A stretch of DNA of 60,000 nucleotides from the NCBI GenBank assembly GCA_903813345.2, contig CAIIXF020000011.1:15299754-15359753 (forward strand). Direction: 5' to 3'. The position numbers and the translations under genes were made by a program. The stretch comes from Owenia fusiformis. Taxonomy: Eukaryota; Annelida; Polychaeta; Sabellida; Oweniidae. Below the pieces are notes generated by a model. It did not search any database, was not told the DNA's origin, and saw nothing but the letters and a program-made list of their open reading frames with translations. This document shows, in pieces, positions 10,640-19,500 of the stretch. Positions within the stretch are counted from its first letter, which is position 1, and every line of letters starts with the position of its first letter.

Positions 10640-11273
10640 ATCGCTATTAAATTGAGTTCCTAATAATTTAAAGGAACTTTCCCATTTCAAGGGTAGATCA
10701 TGACAGAGATGACGGTTTTTTCGATATTTAATTTAAGTCCTGATGTTTGTTGGCACAGAGAAAAGGTATTTAGACATTTTCTGAGTGAAGCTTCGGAACC
10801 GTCAAGGGTGATGAAAGTGTCGTCGGCATACATGCCAATTTTAACATCATGGTCAAAAATTTTCAACCCTTTAACATTTTTATCATTTTTTATATGATGA
10901 CAGAGAGGTTCAAGAGCAAGAATGAATGCATAGCAAGATAGAGAGTCCCCTTGGCGGCAGCCTCTCTTAATTTGAAAAAATATGAAAGGTGACCATTATT
11001 AATAACCGCACTTTCAGCACCATTGTATGAAAGTTTGAACCACTTGACAAAACTGTTGCCAAAATTGAATTTAATCAAGCATTTCTCTAAATACTTCCAT
11101 TCGATACTGTCGAATGCTTTTTCAAAATCTGCTAAAAGCAATAAACCAGACATCTGTTTTTTATTTAAACAGTCCATAACATCAAAGATTAATCTCGTAT
11201 TTTCCGACATTTCACGACCCGTCAGATAAGCTGTTTTCTCTGGCGAAATAATGCTCGGGAGAACCTTTTTCAT
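10640..11273 (-). pseudogene. LINE reverse transcriptase core
   Basis: It contains a TAYLTGREMSENTRLIFDV box and LLLADFEKAFDSIEW, with the first catalytic Asp. After a frame change near 10900, GMYADDTFITLDG carries the YADD catalytic pair. It ends with FKLLGTQF. The frame changes mean no functional RT is made. Confidence 0.85.
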
Positions 11274-11314
11274 TCTATTTGCTAAAGAGTAAGATAAAAG
11301 TTTATAATCTGAAT

Positions 11315-11554
11315 TCAGAAGCGAAATGGGTCTCCAATTCTTAAAATATTTTCTAAGTTTATTCCCTTTTGGTATACATGTAATAACACCTTGTTGAGAA
11401 AGGAGCCAATGTCCTTATAGAAAAACTTATAGAACTCTACACTAAAACCGTCCTCTTCACTTAGTTTATTCATTTGATCATTGTTAAAAAACACATTAAT
11501 ATTTTCGTTCGTACAATCGACTTTGCTTGAATAAAGATCTTCATAGAAACGCAT
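11315..11554 (-). pseudogene. LINE pre-RT linker
   Basis: The frame reads FYEDLYSSK and then DGFSVEFYKFFYKDIGSFLN, matching the DGFxxEFYKxFW signature before the RT fingers. It breaks at both ends into other frames of the same LINE. Confidence 0.7.
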
Positions 11555-11659
11555 TTGTGCTTCTAAAATTTCTTTTGGATCTGTTAATAGATTTCCATCG
11601 ACTTCAATATTAGTAATAACTTTATTAACATAATTTCTTTTCTCAAGTCCGCTAAAATA

Positions 11660-12619
11660 TTAAGTTGTTCTTTCCCCGTACTCATACCAATCTAGTTTTG
11701 CTCTCATCATTAATCCTTCTATGTAATGTTCTCGATAAGTTTTTAATTCAGATTTAAAATTGCTCAAAGTTTCGTATTTATTACTCAGGTCGTCAAGTTC
11801 TGTTGAGCCCCTTTGTAAGATGTTTTCAATTTCTGGTTCCGTTATATTAATTCTATATTCGATATCTTTTTGAACTTTATCCCTTAATTTTATCTTTCTG
11901 GCAGAGTATTTTATTGTTTCTCCCCTGATTTCTAGCTTTAACATTTCGAAAAAGAGCTGATCATTGATTGAAAGGGCTACTTGCTGATTATCATTCAAAA
12001 CCGCATTTACCTCGTTTCTGATTGCATATTGATCAAAAGTTTCGTTAATTTTGGATTTGACAATATCTATATATTGTTGATCTTTAAGTAGTGAAGCATT
12101 AAACTTCCAAAAACCTCTACCCCTATTAGGTAGATCTGTCTTCACAGATAGTGTAATAATATTATGATCAGATCTATATGCCGGCAAAATATTACATTTT
12201 TGTGTCAAATTTATAATATCAGCGGTGCACAAAGTAAAGTCTAATCTAGCCATCTGACGTGGATTTCGTCTAAGCCATGTAAATTTTTTCTCTTCCGAGT
12301 TAAGTTCTCGCCAAATGTCATACAATTCAAGTTGCTCACACATTTCAAGGACTTTTTTCCTCGAGTTTGGATTATTCAAATGTTTGTAATTTAACGTATC
12401 CATATCTTTGTCCATGACCATATTCCAGTCTCCCATTGCGACAATGGAAGCGTTGTCAAAAAGTTCGATTTTATTTTTTATTTCAGTGTAAAAAGTTAGA
12501 GTGTCGTTATTTGGACCGTATACATTTACAAGTGTTAATCTCAAGTTGTCTATTTCGATGTCAAGGATAACAAAATTTCCGTTTTTATCTATGAAACTGT
12601 CATGCACTTTATAATCCAT
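11660..12619 (-). pseudogene. LINE endonuclease, C-terminal piece, and linker
   Basis: This 319-codon open frame contains NVYGPN, GDWN (the catalytic Asp/Asn pair), LYDIWRELN, FTWLRRNPRQMARLDF and YRSDHNII, with the final SDH catalytic motif. It is followed by a GRGFWKFN segment typical of the L1-Tx1 clade. The remainder is the helical linker before the RT. It ends at a stop near 11660. Confidence 0.85.
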
Positions 12620-12849
12620 TTGATCCCCACAAAAAATACCAACCCCTCCACTATTCCCTCTATAAGTGCTAATAAAGGCTTTGTTACCCCATTCTGTTCA
12701 AAATTTTGAACTGATTCGGTTGAACAATGTATGTCCTGAAGACATACAATATCAAACTTTTTGTTTTTAAGGTAGTCAAAAATGTCAGCCCTTTTTTGAG
12801 GGTTACCTAGTCTCTGGCAGTTTAAACAGCAAAAGTTCAACCTACCCAT
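12589..12849 (-). pseudogene. LINE endonuclease, N-terminal piece
   Basis: It begins MGRLNFCCLNCQRLGNPQKR, the usual start of an APE endonuclease with the active-site Asn. It then has IVCLQDIHCS where active enzymes have LQETH, so the catalytic Glu is Asp here. The frame is lost around 12650 and continues in the next piece. Confidence 0.8.
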
Positions 12850-12930
12850 CGCCTATGTGTAATGTCATGTTATGCTGTTTCAACCTGATATATTCCCCTG
12901 AAAAGAGTAGACCCCCCCAAATAAAATATA

Positions 12931-13922
12931 CAGGGTGGTCCAAAAAAAGTGAACCCCTGCAACTGGCCATATTTCCCTTATTACTTGCAGGAGTTATTTT
13001 TTATTTTCACATGTTGTAGAGGAAGGTCTAAAATTTATGTTGGTACCATACATTTTTCTTAGTCTTGAAATTTGCAGAAATTATAAGCCCTAACCAAACA
13101 TTACTGAAAATGGACAAATTGTGATTTTCAATATCCGCGATTCTTCAACCCTTTAACACGTTTCCCCTGAGAATTTTTTAAGCTGCAGTCTTAAAGAACT
13201 AATATTTTCTGACTTTGTTCAGTTTTAAATCTTGCACATTATGGCTTAAAACTAGCATCCTACATTTGTTAGTTGCAAAGTTATTGTGATCCAAAGAGAT
13301 GTGCTAAGCTTCCACAGACGAAAACATTTTCCAGTGAAATCATGAACATACCCCTATATGATCTTAAAATGTCAATATCTTCATAAATCATGGACCAATT
13401 CTAATGATATATGGCTCAAAACATTGAATATTGGATTTTCTTTTGATTTTTTAAAGATATTGATGAAGGGGTTATCAGATTCCTGGTCACAGGGGGCAAC
13501 TTCCTTCCTTAAGAGGCCCACCTCTAACTGTTGGTGTAGGTAACATACCCCCGAACTGTTGAACAGTTAAAAATGCTTCAAAATGATCAATGAAAGTGTG
13601 AAATGTGTTTTCTGCTTGAATAATGTCCCTTTTGTCATATGGTAGGGTTTTAAACTTGTATCTCTAACTGAAAGCTGTTTAAGATCATCCAATGTGTTTC
13701 AACAATTTCCGTGAATCACATTTGTAAAATTTTGTACAATAATTTCCAGGCATGTTTGTTAAACGCTTGTAATTTTTTCAAAATTTGAGACTGAGAATAA
13801 ATTATGGCATCAACCAAAACTTTAGACCTTTCTCTACAACATGTGACAATATGAGCCAATTCATGCATGTATTAAGAAAATTGTAGCCTGTTGCAGGGGT
13901 TCACTTTTTTTGGACCACCCTG
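12931..13922. mobile_element. Mariner-type MITE with 33-bp perfect TIRs
   Basis: The ends are cagggtggtccaaaaaaag and its inverse, identical for 33 bp, with TA on both sides. Inner inverted segments continue the fold-back (acatgttgtagaggaagg near 13010 with its partner near 13840). No transposase frame is present in the 992 bp. It abuts the 5' end of the LINE. Confidence 0.85.
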
Positions 13923-13924
13923 TA

Positions 13925-14628
13925 TACGTCACTCGATCTAGAATAAGAAAAGATCGCGTTTAGCCGGCTCAACCAATTAAATGCTCGATCGCGAATACAT
14001 TTAAGTATATAAAAAACACAAAAGACTATATACAAAAATGGGCAATATAGTTTACGTATGTACAACATGTGCGTGTGAACACTAACGCGAACATCAGTCG
14101 GTCGAGAAATATGTTCGGAAACGAGGAAATGGTTGTTTGCGATTAAAGATTTTACGTTCGCGATGTAAGAATCGTGGTTCGAGTGCAAGGAACGTAGTTC
14201 GCGATATCAGAACTGATGTTCACGTTGTTGGAAGTATAGGAGGTCTGGATATGAGAGTATGTAATCGTACACTACCTGAAAATACAAGATACGACTGTTG
14301 TCATCTCCTTTTCAAATATGGTACAATCAGGGATGGCACTACAACCAACCATTTTGGCATTTACCTGTAAACGATTTCAATATACAAAGGTAAACACGTT
14401 GTGGGTCGCATGCGCTCGTGAATCATTATCACTAATGTATTATGGTCATATGGTCATTACGTATACCCTATCCTTTCATTCGACTTTGCTTGTAAAAAGA
14501 AAGCTTCGTCTTCATCGTGGTTTATGATAAGACTCCGCGAAATTAATATAGCCTTTTTTCGTCAATGCTTGTTTATATGTTTATTTTACAAAATAATATT
14601 TTGAACAAATATACATCGGTAACTGTAA
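13925..14628. other. Non-coding interval
   Basis: Short open frames on both strands (for example 14137-14370 plus) lack recognisable motifs and convincing splice context. No feature is supported. Confidence 0.4.
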
Positions 14629-14629
14629 A

Positions 14630-16285
14630 CAAGAACACAAATGTGTACAAAATGTCCTCACCAATGGGTGATCCCGTCAAATGGTTATTCTGAAAATGAG
14701 TAGACAAGACTTTACCAACACAATTTGAGGACGGATAATCCAAAATGGCCACCTTAAAATTTACCCAGAATGCCAAAAATTTAGTCAGATTTTCAAACTA
14801 AGAACCACCCCAGCAAATTTAAAATTGATCTGTCACACAGTTAACCAGAAAACATGTAAACAAGACTTTACAGACAAGATTTTAGGACAGAAAATCCAAA
14901 ATGGCTGCCTTGATATTTACCCAGAATGTCAAAAAAATAATCTGTTTCTAGATTTTCATACTAAGAAACATCCCTGAAAATTTGAAATTGATCTACCAAA
15001 TGGTTCACCTAAAAACGCGTAGACAAGACTTTACAGGCAAGATTTTAAGACGGAAAATCCAAAATGGCTGCCTTGACATTTATCCAGAATGCCAAAAAAC
15101 TAATCAGTTCTACATTTTCATACTGAGAAACATCCCTGAAAATTTGAAATTGATCTACCAAACCGTTTTCCTGAAAACGCGTAGACAAGACTTTACAGAT
15201 AAGATTTTAGGACGGAAAATCCAGAATGGCTGCCTTGATATTTACCCAGAATGCCAAAAAACGAATCAGATCTAGATTTTCATACTAAAAATCATCCCTG
15301 AAAATTTAAAATTGATCTACAGGACGGTTCACCTGGAAATGGCTAGACAAGACTTTACAGACAAGATTTTAGGACGGAAAATCCAAAATGGCTGCCTTGA
15401 CATTTACCCAGAATGCCAAAAAACTAATCAATTCTACATTTTCATACTAAGAAACATCCCTGAAAATTTGAAATTGATCTACCAAACCGTTTTCCTGAAA
15501 ACGCGTAGACAAGACTTTACAGACAAGATTTTAGGATGGAAAATCCAAAATGGCTGCCTTGACAGTTACCCAGAATGCCAATAAACTAATCAGATCTAGA
15601 ATTTTATACTAAGAATCATCCCTGAAAATTTGAAATTGATCCACCAAATGGTTCACCTGAAAACACGTAGACAAGACTTCACAGATTTTAGGACGGAAAA
15701 ATCCAAAATGGCCGACAATAAAAAAGTGATTATAAGTTTTTGCTGATTTCTTTTACAAAATTATCACATATAACTACTGTTAACAATAACATAGGCTTTT
15801 ACAACAAAGTACATCTGAAATTATTCATGAAACTACTAAATAGTTAAAGTATGAAAACTCAAAAACACCATTCAATATGATACAAAGTATTATCGTGCGC
15901 TAACTTTTCCTAAGACATTCAAAATGGCTGACATGACTGAGCTAACAGGTCCAAAACCTAATCAGATCTAGAATGAAGTGAGCTGAACAAGATGTTAAAG
16001 TTTCAAAAAGCAACTGTGAAGCCGTTTTTCTTAAAGTTTGCAGACAAGGATTTTATCATTTGACTTCAAAATGGCCGACAGGAAGTAGGTATCGAGTTAA
16101 TTTTTTTTCATCCACATCTGTATGCACTCATAAGTTATCCCTGAAAATTTGAAGGTGATATCTGTATCGGTTTTGGAGAAAACTCCCGGACGTACGGACG
16201 GACGGACCAACGGACGGACGGACGGACGGACAGACGGACGCGCCTAGGCCGACAATATGGCCCCACACTATGTGGTGGGGACATA
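14630..16285 (+). mobile_element. Pearl-like (Helentron-associated) non-autonomous element
   Basis: The layout matches the pearl elements described from bivalves: a 5' segment with aaatgtcctcacc, a central array of ~161-bp core repeats, a single-copy stretch, an ACGG tetranucleotide microsatellite (16194-16240) and a terminal hairpin (ccacactatgtggtgggg) ending ggggacataa. No coding capacity is expected and none is seen. A second copy of the 5' part starts at 59642. Pearl elements are regarded as rolling-circle (Helentron) derivatives; that placement is from knowledge of the family. Confidence 0.75.
14735..15715. repeat. ~161-bp core-repeat array of the pearl-like element
   Basis: The phrase aaaatggctgcc or a variant recurs near 14744, 14900, 15061, 15222, 15384, 15547 and 15704, a period of 156-163 bp. 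Copies are about 85-95% alike. Because some spacings are multiples of three, two ~90-codon frames stay open across several repeats. They are by-products of the array. Confidence 0.9.
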
Positions 16286-16352
16286 AAAATACAATTTTAT
16301 AGGCTTTGGCCATTGATGCTTATTATTGGATATAATATGTAACTATAATTAC

Positions 16353-16556
16353 CAAATTCCACGAGCGGATTATTTTAGATACCGCCTCGGTGGTATCCCC
16401 TTTGAGTGGTGCCGATCCAAATTTACCAATCACTTTTATGCCTCGTTTTGAAGCCATCGCCTTTGCATCCGCAAAGTCATGGTACCTTTGATTTATCATA
16501 TCGCAATCTGTTTCGTAGCCAGACAGATTTTCCAAAAGGTGTGATCGGTCCCATCT
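16353..16556 (-). CDS. Exon 7: domain 2
   Basis: This is 204 nt, 68 codons, phase 0, with acceptor ctttatttag and candidate donor gtaatt. It begins RWDRSHLLENLSG and ends VSKIIRSWNL. The start and the closing IIRSW align with domain 1 (EWDPTNFLVDLSG and IRVVIAGW). If the donor is not used, the frame adds nine residues and stops at 16323-16325. No C-terminal Cys exon like exon 4 was found further left, where a pearl-like element begins. Confidence 0.65.
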
Positions 16557-19500
16557 CTAAATAAAGAAATTAACGTAATTTATTCTATTTAATTATTGAA
16601 ACTGATTTAACTTATATGTCTACGCATATCGGGTAATATTACATGATTGTAACGTCAATCTTTTTTGAATTTTATAATTAACGAAACTCAAAAATCGGAA
16701 TCACAATTTGTATCAATATCTAAGCACATATGCGAAAGGGAAAGGACCAACACTTGAACAAATTTAGCAAGGAACCCCAAACTCTAAGTGTAAACCTGTC
16801 ATAAGAAAAACATAACCAATATGAAATTCGTGCATATATCTGAATTTTTTGTGGACTTGACTGCAATAATAAAGAAAATTGAATTAATAGAAAAATGTTC
16901 CAATTTGTATTGGCCCACCCTGTAAAAAAGACACAAACACATCCACATACATGTACATTTGTATTGACGAATACACACGCATATACAACATTAAAAAATA
17001 CATAAACCCATCCACATACATTTGTACTGACGAATACACACGCATATATAACATTAAAAAAGACATAAACCCATCCACATAATTTGCATATACGAAAACA
17101 CACGCATACAGCATTAAAAAGACATAAACCCATCCACATACATTTGTACTGACGAATACACACGCATGTATAACATTAAAAAAACATAAACTCATCCATA
17201 TACGAATACACATGCATACAGCATTAAAAAGACATTAACTCATCCATACATTTGTATTGACGAATACATACGCATATGCAGCATTAAAAATACATAAACA
17301 CATCCATACATTTGTATTGACGAAAACAAACGCATACACACGAAACATACACTCCCCTCCATACAATGTAAGTTTGGCAACCTTAGCTCCCCCATTGAAC
17401 TACATGTTAAAGCCTCTTTACATTTGGATTTTTATCAACCTGCGATGAAATAACTTAAAATATTGATGGAAACGTAACTTGACTTTTTTTCGAAAACCTC
17501 CGAATTTTCCTAATTTTTTCCTCATTTACAATAGGTCGAAAATTGATGATAAATTTGATGAATTTTTGAAAATCGCCATTCCCATGTAAACCAATAGGAA
17601 ATGGTGGGTTAGGGGCAAATCAGAAATCAGAATATTTATTCAGTAAAAGATTCAGCAAAAATAATTTCATATAGAAAATTGAATTGTCTAACTTTTTTGT
17701 ACACTAAGGGTTTAGTTAACTTGATGAATACGAAAGTTACAGAGTTTCAAAGTCATTTTTTAAAATCATTTTTCGCCTCCTGTGTTATTTCAATGGGAGA
17801 GGTTTTTTGAAAAACAATTTTGACTTTATAAAAGACCTATAACTTTATTGAACCTGAAGAAACGTATCAATTTTTGTTAAATAAAGTTAGCAAATTCAAT
17901 TGCCTACTTAACTTGTATTTGCAAGGACTCGTGTGGATGGATATTCTGTCATATGACTTGCTGCAAACCTTCCATTTCCCATTGGTTAACATGGGAATGT
18001 CGATTTTCAAAAATTCTTGAAATTAATCATCAATTTTCGACCTATTGCAATTTAGGAAAAAATTGAGAAAATTTGGATGTATTGGAAATAAAGTCAAATA
18101 TGTTTCCATCAATAGTATAAGTATTTCCATCGCAAGTTACGTAGTTCAATTGGGGAGCTAAGGTTGCCAACTTTATGGAGGGGAGTGTATTTACATTTGG
18201 TAGGACGACGTACTTTCTGAGTGACTTTCGCTGCTAGTTCATATTGGTCAGATGTGAACGCCAATGCCTTTTGTTTGACAACTGGAACAACAAATGGAAC
18301 GACTTCATATATAAATAGTTAGGTTATTAAGACAAGAGTGACGTTAAGGCCCCATATAAAGTTTAAGTCACCTTTACAGACACAACGAATTCATTATGTA
18401 AATAGTTAGGTTATTAAAACAAGAGTGGCGCTCAAGGCCCCAAATAAGGTTTAAGTCACCTTTGCCAATAGACACGGTGTCCAAGTGGAAATTGTTCTGG
18501 ACGTGTTTTTTCAAACGATTTAGACGTGTTTTGTAAGAACGTGGAATACGACATTCGTTAGAATGGAGCAAAAAGGTAAGAATATTCTATATTTTAAAAA
18601 CAAACATTACTTGACTTCTACCTAAGATGTTCTTCTTCATACCCACGTATCTATTTTGGCGGTCATTCCATCCATGGGCATTCAATATATATTGAATGCC
18701 CATGAAATTTTCGTATTTTAACTGTCTTTATCTTAGAATTGCCATAAATGATTGTAAATGTAGAAAGTGGAGTTAACGATGGAGAAGGGATATTTTTGGA
18801 CACGTCCAAATAGTTTAATCCAAAAAAGAATTATTCGGTCAATTACTACTTATTTAAGCTCTTTTAAGTTGTGGTTTTCGCACATATTGTTAGTACTTTA
18901 CTTATGAATCGATGTATTCATTTAATACAAGGCAGGCTAGTGATTTTCAGGCAAAAAATATGTGTAACACTGCCAGAATAGCTCATTTTCCGATTTAACA
19001 AGGCGATAGCATAAGATTTGTGCAAATAACGCGTTTTCGGATACCTGAAGTTAGGATATATAGTATGGTAAGCAATATAAATTACTTACATTTACATAAA
19101 GTCAAGTGACATGAATTTCATAACCTTTATCAACCTACCCATTAAGTTTTCCAAAAAACACGTCTAAATCGTTTGAAAAAGACGACCGGGACAATCTCCA
19201 CTGTTAACACTTGGTCACCGTGAATGGAGATACAAACAGAACGAATTCATATGATAAATAGTTATGACGTTAAGGCAAACACTGCGGAACTACATACGAT
19301 ATTATAATGAAGTGTAACTGACGTATTTCCACTCAGGAGAGTGGCTTTGAAAAGAGGCGTTCATTAACACGTTTTCAACGTCAAAATATATGATTAATGC
19401 TTATACGTACTTGGACCTGGGTTTGTTGGGCGTGGTTGATTTCCTTGAAACCTGAAAATAGAACACATTGTTTTCACATGAAAAAAATATTTGAAGTCCT

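Larger units (their letters stand above)
9265..12849 (-). mobile_element. Decayed L1-Tx1-type LINE (endonuclease plus reverse transcriptase)
   Basis: Reading on the minus strand, successive frames encode an APE-type endonuclease (12849 to ~12100), a linker, the reverse transcriptase (~11550 to 10640, with the YADD box near 10830) and a C-terminal region ending in a CxxC..H..C zinc-finger-like motif near 9510-9560. This is the ORF2 order of L1-Tx1 clade LINEs. No ORF1 is seen and the 5' end stops at the endonuclease start, so the copy is 5'-truncated. At least five frame breaks make it dead. Confidence 0.85.

Noticed and set aside
9265-12849. Active LINE or a host reverse transcriptase gene
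   Set aside because: Multiple frame breaks, loss of the endonuclease catalytic Glu and a missing ORF1/5' end show it is a dead copy.
14982-15584. Two ~90-codon proteins with identical repeats
   Set aside because: They are read through the pearl core repeats, which are non-coding in this element type.
16720-17213. Membrane-like Cys/Val/Phe-rich proteins on the minus strand
   Set aside because: They follow the 62-bp minisatellite; apparent hydrophobic segments come from the repeat composition.
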